Positions 25,373 through 34,645 of a stretch of 64,000 nt of DNA are shown piece after piece. The DNA comes from Bacillus sp. FJAT-26390 (GTDB lineage: Bacteria > Bacillota > Bacilli > Paenibacillales > Paenibacillaceae), in NCBI RefSeq assembly GCF_001682865.1, contig NZ_MAQX01000011.1, positions 1,012,241-1,076,240 on the forward strand. The letters are read 5' to 3'. A program made the translations under genes and the position numbers. Every line of letters starts with the position of its first letter. The stretch's first letter is position 1. A model generated the notes under the pieces. It was not told where the DNA came from. It saw only the letters and a list, made by a program, of their open reading frames with translations, and searched no databases.

Positions 25373-26353
25373 TTACTTCAAAGCGCCGTCGATTTCTTTA
25401 ACCATCGCGTCTACCGAGATAAGGCCGCCGCCCGACAGATACCAGAAATCAGGGTTCAGGTACACGATGTTGCCTTCTTTGTAGGCTTTCGTGTTTTTCA
25501 CGAGCTCATTTTCAACCGAATCATGGGCATTGCCTTCGCCTGCTACCACTTTGTTGCGGTCAATAACAAATAGATAGTCCGCATCTTTCTCCGCTACATA
25601 TTCATAGGTTACCGGCTGGCCGTGCGTTGATACTTCAATGTTCTCATCCGCTGCCGCTACGCCAAATACATCATGAATGATGCCAAAACGCGAAGCTTTG
25701 CCGTATGCGCTGATTGCGCCTTCGTTAGCCAAAATAATAAGTCCTTTTTTGCCGCCTGCCGCCGCTTTTTCGTTCAAGGCTTTAATGGAATCGTTGATCG
25801 TTGCAAGCTCTGCTTCCGCTTCTGCCGATTTGTTGAATATTTGGCCAAGCGTCTTCACGTTTTCGGTAAATGATGGCATAAAGTTTTTATTGTCTACGCC
25901 CATAAAGATGGTTGGCGCAATTTTGCTAAGCTCGTCGTATGCGTCCGATTGGCGGCCGGAGATGATGATCAGATCAGGCGCAAGCTCGTTCACTTTCTCG
26001 AAGTCAGGCTCCTTCAAGCTGCCCGCGTTGACGTATTTAGCGTCTTTGTATTTCTCAAGGTAAGCAGGTACGCTTGCTTGCGGCAATGCTGCCACCTCTA
26101 CGCCCAGTTTATCAAGCGTATCCAATGTGCCGAAGTCGAAAACAACAACCTTAGCCGGATTTACAGGAACAACCGTTTCGCCTAGCTGATGCTTAACGGT
26201 TACTTCCGTAGGCGCTGCCGCGTCCGTAGCCGCAGGCGCTTCGTTCGAAGGCGCGTTAGTCGCTCCGTTCTTTCCGCTATTATTGGCGCCGCACGCCGCG
26301 ATCACCATAGCGAAGATTACTAGAATAGCCAATACAGGTAAAGATTTTTTCAC
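25373..26353 (-). CDS. yclQ: Siderophore-binding lipoprotein, YclQ-like
   Basis: 326 residues. GTG at 26353 follows AGGGGTGA; a GTG nine bases earlier overlaps that site. Lipoprotein signal ends in VIAAC (Cys near 20), followed by a Gly/Ala/Asn-rich linker and a periplasmic-binding fold of the TroA/FhuD type (KVVVFDFGTLDTLDKLGV, APDLIIISGRQ, ADYLFVIDRN). In Bacillus YclQ binds petrobactin. The four-gene order permease, permease, ATPase, binding protein is the same. The lipoprotein stays on the outer face of the membrane and feeds the YclNO permease. Confidence 0.85.
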   Translation of the reverse strand: MKKSLPVLAILVIFAMVIAACGANNSGKNGATNAPSNEAPAATDAAAPTEVTVKHQLGETVVPVNPAKVVVFDFGTLDTLDKLGVEVAALPQASVPAYLEKYKDAKYVNAGSLKEPDFEKVNELAPDLIIISGRQSDAYDELSKIAPTIFMGVDNKNFMPSFTENVKTLGQIFNKSAEAEAELATINDSIKALNEKAAAGGKKGLIILANEGAISAYGKASRFGIIHDVFGVAAADENIEVSTHGQPVTYEYVAEKDADYLFVIDRNKVVAGEGNAHDSVENELVKNTKAYKEGNIVYLNPDFWYLSGGGLISVDAMVKEIDGALK

Positions 26354-26418
26354 TTCAATCACCCCTAGATCATTTTTTATATTAATGTTTGGATAACCTT
26401 TGGCAAGTCTTTCTTTGA

Positions 26419-27177
26419 TTAAGTAAAATAAACACCGATGCGATTGCCGTTAATCAGCTCGATCGGAATGTCCATATCGTAAATGTCCTTAAGCACGGCG
26501 CTGTCGATGATCGTCTCGGTAGCACCTTCCTTAACGACCTTTCCATCCTTCAACGCCACGATGTAATCGGAATAACAAGAAGCAAAGTTTATGTCATGGA
26601 TAACGATCACGACCGTCTTGCCAAGCTCCTCTACTAGGCCCCTCAGCACCTTCATTATTTGAACGGAGTGCTTCATATCCAAATTATTAAGCGGTTCGTC
26701 CAGCAAAATGTATTCGGTATTCTGTGCGATGACCATCGCGATGAACGCGCGCTGCTTCTGCCCTCCGCTTAGCTCGTCAAGATACTTGCCCTGCATTTCT
26801 TGCAGATCCATATATACGATCGCTTCGTCAACTTGCTTCCAATCCTCCGCCGTCAGCTTGCCTTGGGAATAAGGGAACCTTCCGAAGCTTACAAGCTCAC
26901 GCACCGTGAGGCGAAGGTTAATATGGTTCGACTGCTTGAGAATCGATATTTTTTTGGCGAGCTCGGCGCTTTTCCATGAGCCGACTTCCTTGCCCTCGAT
27001 GAGCACCTGCCCGCTGTCCTTCGTTAACAGGCGGCTGATCATCGAGAGAAGCGTGCTCTTGCCTGCTCCGTTAGGGCCGATGAACGAAGTGATCTTCCCC
27101 TTCGAAATGGTTACGGACACCTGCTCGATAACAGGTTTGCCGCCATATGTTTTGGAAACCTTTTTAACCTCAATCAT
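26419..27177 (-). CDS. yclP: Siderophore ABC ATPase, YclP-like
   Basis: 252 residues with Walker A GPNGAGKST, signature LSGGQKQRAF, Walker B YILLDEPLNNLD and VIHDINFA. It energises the YclNO permease pair. ATG at 27177 follows GGGAGAAG and overlaps yclO by four bases. A 65-bp gap with no terminator separates it from yclQ. Confidence 0.88.
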   Translation of the reverse strand: MIEVKKVSKTYGGKPVIEQVSVTISKGKITSFIGPNGAGKSTLLSMISRLLTKDSGQVLIEGKEVGSWKSAELAKKISILKQSNHINLRLTVRELVSFGRFPYSQGKLTAEDWKQVDEAIVYMDLQEMQGKYLDELSGGQKQRAFIAMVIAQNTEYILLDEPLNNLDMKHSVQIMKVLRGLVEELGKTVVIVIHDINFASCYSDYIVALKDGKVVKEGATETIIDSAVLKDIYDMDIPIELINGNRIGVYFT

Positions 27178-28115
27178 GCTTTCTTCTCCCTTAGCAGCAA
27201 ATATAAAAAGTACGCTCCGCCGACGAAGTTGATAATGACGCTTATCGTCGTCTCGAACGAGAACACCCGCTCTACGATTAGCTGTCCGCCGACAAGCGCA
27301 ATAATGCTAATCAGCATTGCTCCCGGTATCAGGTAGCTATGTCGATAGGTGCGCATGAATGGATAGGCTACATTGACAACGAGCAGGCCAAGAAAGGTAA
27401 TCGGACCGACCAGCGCGGTGGATACGGCGATCAGAATCGCAACGATGACCAGCATTCTTTTGACGACATAATCGTAAGGAATACCCAGGTTGACCGCATG
27501 CTCCTTGCCAAGCGACATCACATCTAGATATTTGCTTAGCCGCGTGGCATAAATAGCGATTAAAGCGATAATGATGATTGAGATGACGAGCAGGTCCGTA
27601 TTGACATTGTTGAAGCTTGCGAACATTTTCCCTTGAACGATTAGAAATTCATTCGGATCGATCAGCACCTGCATGAACGTTGACATACTGCCGAACAAAG
27701 TGCCCAGCACCAGTCCGATCAGCAGAAGGAAATATAAATTTCTGCCTTCCTTTTTGAACAACAGCTTATACAGCACCGCAACGAATGCGATCATCAAAGC
27801 AACGGATATAAAGAAATTAAGATGCTTGTTTGTGCTTGGAAGACTCATAGAGCCAAAAGCAAAGACGACGAACGTCTGAATGAGCATATAAAGCGAATCA
27901 AGGCCGATAATGCTTGGCGTTAGTATCCGATTGTTCGTAATGGTCTGAAAGATCATGGTGGAGTAAGCAATTGCGCCCCCGGTAATGACAATCGCCAGCA
28001 CCTTCTTCAGTCTTCTTGGCAGGGCATAATCCCAATTAGGGCCAAGATGAATGAAAAGAAATACGGCTATTAATGCGACGGCCAGCACCGCAAGCAAACT
28101 TAGTTTAAGCTTCAT
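27174..28115 (-). CDS. yclO: Siderophore ABC permease, YclO-like
   Basis: 313 residues with eight or more membrane segments and the FecCD pattern (GAIAYSTMIFQTITNNRILTPSIIGLDSLY, VGPITFLGLLVVNVAYP). It forms the membrane channel with YclN. It overlaps yclN by 11 bp and yclP by four, so all are coupled. Confidence 0.88.
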   Translation of the reverse strand: MKLKLSLLAVLAVALIAVFLFIHLGPNWDYALPRRLKKVLAIVITGGAIAYSTMIFQTITNNRILTPSIIGLDSLYMLIQTFVVFAFGSMSLPSTNKHLNFFISVALMIAFVAVLYKLLFKKEGRNLYFLLLIGLVLGTLFGSMSTFMQVLIDPNEFLIVQGKMFASFNNVNTDLLVISIIIIALIAIYATRLSKYLDVMSLGKEHAVNLGIPYDYVVKRMLVIVAILIAVSTALVGPITFLGLLVVNVAYPFMRTYRHSYLIPGAMLISIIALVGGQLIVERVFSFETTISVIINFVGGAYFLYLLLREKKA

Positions 28116-29058
28116 ATGCCTTTCTCCTCATCAACAAGTAAAGAAAAATAACGCTTCCGATGATGCCGATCGTTAAGCCGATTGGAATCTCATACGGAAA
28201 GATAATCAAGCGGCCGATGATGTCGCATACCAGTACGAATATCGCGCCAACCACCGCTGTATGGGACAGGTTTCGTTTCAAATGGTCGCCCATATACAGC
28301 GTCACGATATTCGGAATAATGAGGCCAAGGAATGGCAGCGTGCCTACGGTCAAAATAACGATCACCGAAATCAGCGCTACAATGACAAGGCCGATATTCA
28401 CAACCAGCTTATGATTCATTCCTAGATTGGTAGAGAACTCCTCCCCTAGCCCGGCAATCGTAAACTTATTCGCATAAAGATACGCAATGACGAGCAGCGG
28501 CAAGCTCACATACATCAGCTCATAACGTCCGCTCATGACAAGAGAGAAGCTGCCTTGCAGCCATGAGGAAATATTTTGGATAAGATCGTTCTTATAGGCG
28601 AAAAACGTCGTCACCGCATTAATGACATTGCCGAACATGAGCCCTACCAGCGGTATAAAGATCGTATCTTTAAATTTCAGCCGATCGAGAATTTTCATAA
28701 ACACATAGGTGCCGGCTAACGCAAATGCGAATGCAAGCAGCATCTTCTCCATCGTGCTTGCTGACGGGAATACCATCAAAGCAACGAGTATGCCAAGTCT
28801 AGCGGAATCGTCCGTCCCCCCAGTCGTAGGCGATACGAACTTGTTGCGGCTGAGCTGCTGCATGATCAATCCCGTGACGCTCATTCCGACGCCAGCTATA
28901 ATAATGCTGACGAGCCGCGGAATACGGCTAATGGACAATACCTGCCGCTGCTCCTCCGTTAAAGAGAACAGATCGAGCGGCGATATGTCCTTAACCCCGA
29001 TAAACAGGGACGTGATCGATAACGCAATAAGCACGACTAAGAGATACCATAGCTTCAC
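28105..29058 (-). CDS. yclN: Siderophore ABC permease, YclN-like
   Basis: 317 residues. I place the start at GTG 29058, six bases after GGGGA, because MKLWYLLVVLIAL from there aligns with the start of Bacillus YclN; TTG and ATG codons further upstream lack ribosome sites. FecCD family: ISRIPRLVSIIIAGVGMSVTGLIMQQ, NKFVSPTTGGTDDSARLG, and FLGLIIPNI. First gene of yclNOPQ. Two Fur-type boxes lie 30-110 bp upstream, so iron should repress it. Confidence 0.88.
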   Translation of the reverse strand: MKLWYLLVVLIALSITSLFIGVKDISPLDLFSLTEEQRQVLSISRIPRLVSIIIAGVGMSVTGLIMQQLSRNKFVSPTTGGTDDSARLGILVALMVFPSASTMEKMLLAFAFALAGTYVFMKILDRLKFKDTIFIPLVGLMFGNVINAVTTFFAYKNDLIQNISSWLQGSFSLVMSGRYELMYVSLPLLVIAYLYANKFTIAGLGEEFSTNLGMNHKLVVNIGLVIVALISVIVILTVGTLPFLGLIIPNIVTLYMGDHLKRNLSHTAVVGAIFVLVCDIIGRLIIFPYEIPIGLTIGIIGSVIFLYLLMRRKAYEA

Positions 29059-29091
29059 ACGAATTCCCCAAATCATCATAGAAATTATCAA

Positions 29092-29106
29092 AGATAATCA
29101 TTCTCA
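29092..29106. promoter_or_regulatory. Fur box, proximal
   Basis: AGATAATCATTCTCA matches 13 of 15 positions of the 7-1-7 Fur consensus TGATAATNATTATCA. It is 34 bp upstream of the yclN start. A partly overlapping dyad (ATTATCTTTGATAAT on the minus strand) suggests room for more than one Fur dimer. Confidence 0.6.
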
Positions 29107-29151
29107 TTTATTTGCAAAAAAATATGCTGCATTCTACCACCACTCTCTAAG

Positions 29152-29166
29152 TGATAACCATTATCA
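29152..29166. promoter_or_regulatory. Fur box, distal
   Basis: TGATAACCATTATCA differs from the 7-1-7 Fur consensus at one fixed position. It is about 94 bp upstream of yclN and probably overlaps the promoter. Confidence 0.75.
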
Positions 29167-29205
29167 GCAACATTTCCTATGTTACACGATTTTAAAATGA
29201 TCGGA

Positions 29206-29236
29206 ATGGACTTTTCTATATCGGGTGATGGACTTT
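29206..29236. repeat. Direct repeats upstream of the siderophore operon
   Basis: ATGGACTTT occurs at 29206-29214 and 29228-29236, 22 bp apart start to start, or about two helical turns. They lie upstream of both Fur boxes, where an AraC-type activator such as Btr would bind. The role is inferred only from position and spacing. Confidence 0.4.
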
Positions 29237-29293
29237 CCTGCACAGTTTAAAAGTGTGACGGGCTCGTGAACGGAAAACGCTCCACTCATCAAG

Positions 29294-29336
29294 AAAAAAA
29301 ACCAGTCCAAACACGAAGGCCGTGTCAGACTGGTTT
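29294..29336. terminator. trpS terminator, possibly bidirectional
   Basis: AACCAGTC pairs with GACTGGTT around a GC-rich inner region. On the minus strand it is followed by TTTTTTTT, and on the plus strand by TTTTTG. It lies 16 bp after the trpS stop. Confidence 0.8.
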
Positions 29337-29351
29337 TTGTTTGCTGCAGAA

Positions 29352-30353
29352 TCAATCCTTATTCATGAAGTAATTGAGGCTCATGGCGTCCCGAACCTCA
29401 ATCATCGTTTCTCTAGCAATGTTTTGCGCATGCTTGGTTCCGTCCATTAAAATATCATCAATCAGCTTTGGCCTATCGGCATAATAAGCTCGCCGTTCCT
29501 GCATGGGCTCCAGAAGCTGCTCAATGGCCGAAGCGATAAGCCGCTTGCACCCCGAACACCCGATTGCTCCTCTCTCGCAGCCTTCGCGTATTTCCAGTGC
29601 CCCCTCCGGCCGGAAAGCCCGGTGATAGGCATAGATCGGACAAATATCGGGATGCCCGGGATCGTTTTTGTGGATGCGAGCCGGATCCGTAACGGCCCTG
29701 CGTATTTTAAAGGCAATCTCGTCAGGCGATGAGTCCAGCTCAATCGCATTTCCTAGGCTCTTGCTCATCTTCGCATTGCCATCTGTCCCGAGCAGCCTCG
29801 GGAAATCGCCTACTATCGCCTGCGGCTCAACAAATACAGGCTTATACAATTCGTTGAACCGGCGAACGATTTTTCGGGTCAGCTCCAAATGCGGAAGCTG
29901 GTCGTCTCCTACCGGAACAATGCTCGCTTTACAGAACGTGATGTCCGCTGCCTGGCTTACCGGATAACCAAGGAATCCATAGTACATCTCATCCAATCCG
30001 CTGTTTTTGGATTCTGATTTAATCGTTGGGTTATGCCGCAGCAGGTTTACCGTGACGAACATCGAGAACAGCACGGTCAATTCGGCAATTTCCGGCACCA
30101 TCGATTGCACAAAGATCGTAGCCGATTCAGGCTTAATGCCAACAGCCAAATAATCGAGCGCTACCTCTCGAAGATGGCCTCGTATTAATTCCGGTTTATC
30201 AAAATGGGTGGTCAATGCTTGAACATCGGCAAGCAGGACAAAGGTTTCATAGTTGTCTTGAAGCTCGACCCGATTTTTCAAGCTTCCGGCGTAATGGCCA
30301 AGATGCAGCTTGCCGGTGACACGGTCTCCTGTAAGCATTCTTTGTTTCATCAT
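29352..30353 (-). CDS. trpS: Tryptophanyl-tRNA synthetase
   Basis: 333 residues, the usual length for class I TrpRS. It charges tRNA-Trp. KLHLGHYAG is the HIGH motif near residue 15 and KMSKS lies near 195; GDDQLPHLELTR is also typical. ATG at 30353 follows GGAGGG. It is a single gene behind a T-box leader whose specifier codon reads UGG. B. subtilis also controls trpS by a T-box. The region CERGAIGCSGCKRLI contains three cysteines that could bind zinc, as in some TrpRS proteins. Confidence 0.95.
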   Translation of the reverse strand: MMKQRMLTGDRVTGKLHLGHYAGSLKNRVELQDNYETFVLLADVQALTTHFDKPELIRGHLREVALDYLAVGIKPESATIFVQSMVPEIAELTVLFSMFVTVNLLRHNPTIKSESKNSGLDEMYYGFLGYPVSQAADITFCKASIVPVGDDQLPHLELTRKIVRRFNELYKPVFVEPQAIVGDFPRLLGTDGNAKMSKSLGNAIELDSSPDEIAFKIRRAVTDPARIHKNDPGHPDICPIYAYHRAFRPEGALEIREGCERGAIGCSGCKRLIASAIEQLLEPMQERRAYYADRPKLIDDILMDGTKHAQNIARETMIEVRDAMSLNYFMNKD

Positions 30354-30484
30354 ATAAAGCCCTCCTAATTAATGAGACAGTACTTAATAACTGTCTAGCA
30401 AATCGATTTTTGAGCAGAAGCATTCCTTCATTCAATCGCCGCCACCAGCCATCCTCCATGGCCATCACCCCCTTCAAATCACAC

Positions 30485-30780
30485 AAAAAAACTTCATCCG
30501 CAAAGGACGAAGTTATCGTGGTACCACCTTATTTAATCGCAGCTGCCTCATCATTCAAAGCATCGCAATTCTCTTGGACAGTACGGACACCAACATTCGG
30601 CTCGATACTGCTCCCGTGATAACGGCAGGAACCCCGGCTTTGCCTACTACATCCAAATGGTGATTCGGCAAAGCAACTCCGAAGGCCATTCAATCATACG
30701 CGGGACGCCGGTTCACAGCAACCACCGGCTCTCTGCAAGTCCTTGACGCATGTCTACTTACCCTTCATCTTCATTGTTAG
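30485..30780 (-). ncRNA. Tryptophan T-box riboswitch leader of trpS
   Basis: On the minus strand: a Stem I region with AGTA loop-E bases and AGAGAG near its top, then GAA-TGG-CC with the specifier codon TGG at 30686-30688, then the T-box core AAGGTGGTACCACG (30517-30530). The terminator follows: ACTTCGTCC pairs with GGATGAAGT (30491-30513), then seven Ts. Uncharged tRNA-Trp should pair with both specifier and T-box and allow read-through into trpS. It explains the 498-bp gap 30354-30851. Confidence 0.93.
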
Positions 30781-30794
30781 ATTATGTAATGATT

Positions 30795-30823
30795 AATGTA
30801 TCTCACCCAAATAGCGCTGTCAA
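30795..30823 (-). promoter_or_regulatory. Promoter of the T-box-trpS transcript
   Basis: Minus strand TTGACA (30818-30823), a 17-nt spacer, and TACATT (30795-30800). It is a strong sigma-A promoter just before Stem I of the T-box. Confidence 0.75.
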
Positions 30824-30851
30824 TCTCTAAATCGTTCCACCTTCATGACCG

Positions 30852-32561
30852 CTAGTGCTGCGCCATCAGGAGCTGCTGATAGACTTTGCCGCTGGCAAGC
30901 AGCTCGTTATGCGTACCGGTCTCCGCTAACGCTCCCTGGTCCATGACGAATATGACGTCGGCGTTCTCGACCGTGGAGAGGCGGTGCGCGATCATGATCG
31001 TCGTCAGCCCTTCCCTTCTTGCCTCAAGCGCAGCCAGCAGCTGACGCTCCGTCTCCAAATCCAGCGCTGACGTAGCCTCATCCAGCACCAAAATTTCCGG
31101 ATCGCTAACCATCGCACGCGCAATCGCTATGCGCTGGCGTTGTCCGCCGGAGAGCTTGATGCCCCGCTCGCCGATATTCGTATCGTAGCCCTCAGGCAGC
31201 GCCAAAATAAATTCATGGATTTGCGCGATGCGGCAGGCTTCCTCGATATCCGCTTCCGTAACGCCGTGTCTGCCGAGCATTAAATTTTCCCGAATCGTGT
31301 CCGAGAACATATAAGGGTCCTGAAAAACGATCGATACCTTATTTGCCCACTGCTCGCGGTTGTACGCCTGCGCAGCAATATCGTTCAGCTTCATCGTTCC
31401 AAGCGATGGATCATAGAAACGGACGAGCAGCTGGGCAATCGTTGACTTGCCCCCGCCGCTCGTACCGACGAAAGCAATCTTTCTGCCGATTGGCAGCTCT
31501 GCCGTAAAACCCCGAATGACCTCAGGAAGCTCCGGCGAATAACGAAAGCTAGCATCGCTGAACGTTAAGCGCTCGATTGGCAGGTTCATGCTCTGCCGGC
31601 CTTCGTCATGCTGCTCCAGCTCCAAAATCTGCTGCACCCTGTCCACATTCGCGAGCTGCGACGACATGCCCATGAAGAACTGGAACAAATTATAGAACGA
31701 GTCTGACAATTGCGTGGAAAACTGAAACAAAATGACGAACGTTCCAATCGACATCTGATCGTTGATCAGCTGAAAGCCGCAGTAACCAAGCACCAAAATG
31801 CCAATGCCCCATTTCATCGGGTCGCTGAAACGGATTTGCCGGTTGACGAGCTTGCCCTCCGCCATCACCTGCTCAAAGTATTCCGCGAACATCTTATTGT
31901 AAAGCTTCTCTTCCCATTTCAGCCGGTGATAGGCGACAACCTCTCGCGTGGACGCGACGCCTTCCTCAATCTGGATGAGCAATGCGGTACGCTTCTCCGC
32001 TACTTTTCTCGCCTGAGCCTTAAGCTTAGGAGTAAAATAGTAGCCAATCAGCACATAAATGGTGCAAAGCGCCACGATCATGAGCAGCAGAATCGGGCTA
32101 GAGAAACCAATAATCGCCATTAGGATGCATAGGTTCAGCGTCTCTTGAATGCCGCGCGGGATTTGCCAGCCGATTACGCTCGCCGAAATATACAAATCCT
32201 GCGTGAACGAATAGACGTACTTGCCGGTTCGCTCATTTTGAAACCGCTCGATGGGAATGCCTTCGAGCTTCTTCAGCATACGCGTGAGCAAGGAGCGGCT
32301 GACCGCGAATTCATTGCGGACAAGGCTGCGGCTCGTCATGGTGAACATGAGAGAGTAGACGATACCCGCTGCCGCAAACACGCCGATGACGATGGGAAGC
32401 AGCTCGTATTTCCCTTTGCTGAACACATCATCGATTAATATTTTTTGCACATAAACAAGCGTGTAGTTGGACACCGATTCCAGCGCGAGATAGAGCAGCA
32501 CGATCAGATAAGTGCCTTTAAGCATAACCGAGTTCGACCAAAAGATTTTAAGATACTTCAT
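30852..32561 (-). CDS. ABC exporter half, catalytically complete
   Basis: 569 residues from ATG at 32561, which follows AAGGGAGAG; the frame opens 16 codons earlier inside the partner gene. Six membrane segments, then ATPase: Walker A GTSGGGKST, LSGGQRQR, Walker B ILVLDEATSALD with Glu present. Family: multidrug/lipid exporters of the MsbA, LmrA and YfiBC type. It overlaps the upstream exporter gene by 14 bp, so the two are made together and probably form a heterodimer with two active ATP sites. Cargo unknown. Confidence 0.82.
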   Translation of the reverse strand: MKYLKIFWSNSVMLKGTYLIVLLYLALESVSNYTLVYVQKILIDDVFSKGKYELLPIVIGVFAAAGIVYSLMFTMTSRSLVRNEFAVSRSLLTRMLKKLEGIPIERFQNERTGKYVYSFTQDLYISASVIGWQIPRGIQETLNLCILMAIIGFSSPILLLMIVALCTIYVLIGYYFTPKLKAQARKVAEKRTALLIQIEEGVASTREVVAYHRLKWEEKLYNKMFAEYFEQVMAEGKLVNRQIRFSDPMKWGIGILVLGYCGFQLINDQMSIGTFVILFQFSTQLSDSFYNLFQFFMGMSSQLANVDRVQQILELEQHDEGRQSMNLPIERLTFSDASFRYSPELPEVIRGFTAELPIGRKIAFVGTSGGGKSTIAQLLVRFYDPSLGTMKLNDIAAQAYNREQWANKVSIVFQDPYMFSDTIRENLMLGRHGVTEADIEEACRIAQIHEFILALPEGYDTNIGERGIKLSGGQRQRIAIARAMVSDPEILVLDEATSALDLETERQLLAALEARREGLTTIMIAHRLSTVENADVIFVMDQGALAETGTHNELLASGKVYQQLLMAQH

Positions 32562-34410
32562 GTGCCACTCTCCCTTCTGCTGCTTCGGATTGGCCCACTT
32601 CCAGCTCATACAGCAGCCCTTTGCGAGCGATCAGCTCCTCGTAGCTTCCAGCTTCCGCAACGCGGCCCTCGTGGATCACGACAATTTTGTCAAAATGCTT
32701 CACCGTTGACAGCCGATGCGCAATCGCGATCGTCGTCCGGTTCACGAGCACCTCATCAAGCGCGCGCTGCACCTCGTATTCGCTTACATTATCGAGCGAG
32801 GACGTTGCCTCATCGAGCAAGATAATGGCCGGCTGTTTCACGAACATGCGCGCAATCGAGATGCGCTGCTTCTGGCCGCCGGACAGCTTCATCCCCCGCT
32901 CGCCGACGAGCGTGTCGTAGCCTTCCGGCAGCTGCATGATGAAATCATGCGCGTAAGCCGCTTTCGCAGCGGCGACTACCTCTTCATCGCTCGCCTCCGG
33001 CTTGCCGAAGCGGATGTTTTCTTTCACCGAGGAGCCAAATAAGTAAGTCTCTTGAAAAACATAACCGATCGATTCCCGCAGCCGCTCCAGCGTCATTTGG
33101 TGAATCGGCACGCCGTCCAGCCTGATGATGCCGGAGGTCGGATCATAAAACCGGCCGATCATTTTAAACATCGTCGTCTTGCCATTGCCGCTTGCGCCTA
33201 CAAAGGCCACCTTCTCGCCCGGCTTAATCGTCAGCGTGAAGCCGTTAATGACCGGAGGCTGCTCGGGATATTGGAAATAAACATTGTCAAACACAAGACC
33301 GCCGCGTACTTCATCAAGCGTAATGGGATCGGCGGGATCATCGATTTCGATAGGCTTATGCATGAACCGAAACAGCGGAATCGTCTGGTGGATAATAAGC
33401 TTCTGCTCGGTGAGCTGCGTAACGAGCAGCGTGAGGCGGAACATCGTTGTCATATACAAGAGGGTAAAGGCGATAAAGCCGCCTAGTGATATCCAATTAT
33501 TTTGCAAGGAATAATAGCCAGTAATAAAGAGGGCAATCGCGCCCAAATAAAACGTGAACCGCCGAAAGCTTCCTCTGCCGAAGCTATAGGTTGCGCTAAG
33601 CAAGTAGACATGCGACCAATTTTTGTGCTTGCCCAGCGTTCGCTCGTGATACCAAGGCTGCGAGCCAAAGGCGCGGAACTCGCGCAGGCCGGAAATGCTT
33701 TCGTATACCGATTGGTTATAGGCGATGCGCTCTTGGCCAGACTGGCGTCCGTAAAGCGCCGCTTTGCGCTCGAAATAGGGACCAAATAAGTAATACAATC
33801 CGAATGTCGGCAGCATAATCAGGCATAGCCAGCCGCTGATGCTAAGCAGCAGGGCGATCGCTACCATAATGAACAGTAAATTTTCGATGACGCTTGGCAG
33901 GACGTTGCGATATATTTTCTGAACGGATGCCACCTCGGAGTTGAACATCGACAGCGTCTCCCCCGCAGGATGCCGCTCGTAGTGAGCGAAGCCGAGCTTG
34001 CGCAGATGCTTGAAGATCGCAGTCTGCATATCGCGTGAGGCAAGCTCCCCGATCGTCCGCTGCAGCAGGTTGCGATAGTTTTTGGCGATGAGCATGAGTA
34101 GATTAATGACGGTAAGCGCTGCTAAAATACCGATAAAAAGCGAGGTGTCCTTGTTGACCACGACATGATCGATCACATATTGAATCATTTTTGGCGTCAG
34201 CGTCTCTCCCGTGACCGCCATCGTTCCGCATGCCGCAAGCGCCGCTATTTGCTTCTTGTAAGGCAACAGAAACTTGAGTGCCCATACATAGGAGCGCTTC
34301 GATTCATCCAGCTCGGCCTTTTGCTTTGTTTTGTCCTCTTGCTTGCGCAGGCGTTTGCTTGACTGCAACGATATCCTGTCCGCTTCCGCTTGGTTCTCTG
34401 TTTTCCCCAA
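32548..34410 (-). CDS. ABC exporter half with charged N-terminal extension
   Basis: 620 residues. The start is TTG at 34410, seven bases after a run of Gs (AAGGGGGGG). A lysine/glutamate-rich stretch of about 38 residues (SSKRLRKQEDKTKQKAELDESKR) precedes the six membrane segments. ATPase motifs: GASGNGKTT, LSGGQKQR, IILLDEATSSLD with Glu. Unlike the bmrCD-like pair, neither partner shows a degenerate site. First gene of a two-gene operon. No regulator gene is adjacent, so the inducer and cargo are unknown. Confidence 0.82.
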   Translation of the reverse strand: MGKTENQAEADRISLQSSKRLRKQEDKTKQKAELDESKRSYVWALKFLLPYKKQIAALAACGTMAVTGETLTPKMIQYVIDHVVVNKDTSLFIGILAALTVINLLMLIAKNYRNLLQRTIGELASRDMQTAIFKHLRKLGFAHYERHPAGETLSMFNSEVASVQKIYRNVLPSVIENLLFIMVAIALLLSISGWLCLIMLPTFGLYYLFGPYFERKAALYGRQSGQERIAYNQSVYESISGLREFRAFGSQPWYHERTLGKHKNWSHVYLLSATYSFGRGSFRRFTFYLGAIALFITGYYSLQNNWISLGGFIAFTLLYMTTMFRLTLLVTQLTEQKLIIHQTIPLFRFMHKPIEIDDPADPITLDEVRGGLVFDNVYFQYPEQPPVINGFTLTIKPGEKVAFVGASGNGKTTMFKMIGRFYDPTSGIIRLDGVPIHQMTLERLRESIGYVFQETYLFGSSVKENIRFGKPEASDEEVVAAAKAAYAHDFIMQLPEGYDTLVGERGMKLSGGQKQRISIARMFVKQPAIILLDEATSSLDNVSEYEVQRALDEVLVNRTTIAIAHRLSTVKHFDKIVVIHEGRVAEAGSYEELIARKGLLYELEVGQSEAAEGRVAHEVS

Positions 34411-34645
34411 CGTTGTTCCCCCCCTTATTTAACGTTCTGACTCCCCTTTGTTACATCCTAATTTTTGGCAGTTGGCTTACCATCATAATTCCGGTTCCTT
34501 CTTTTGTCAACGGTACGAAATGAGTATAAACGTTTTCTACCAACCCGCCGCATTTTCGGCGAGCGGGCCATAAACGCAGAGAAAGTCCGGCCTCAGGCTG
34601 GAACGCCTTTCAGTCGGACTCTCTATCATAGTCGGAATGACTTGG
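34411..34645 (-). other. Gap with two GC-rich hairpins
   Basis: On the minus strand AGAGAGTCCG can pair with CGGACTTTCTCT, and CCCGCTCGCC with GCGGCGGG, but no proper T-run follows either. They probably mark the 3' end of the L-galactose operon. I see no clear promoter for the exporter pair and no gene. Confidence 0.4.
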
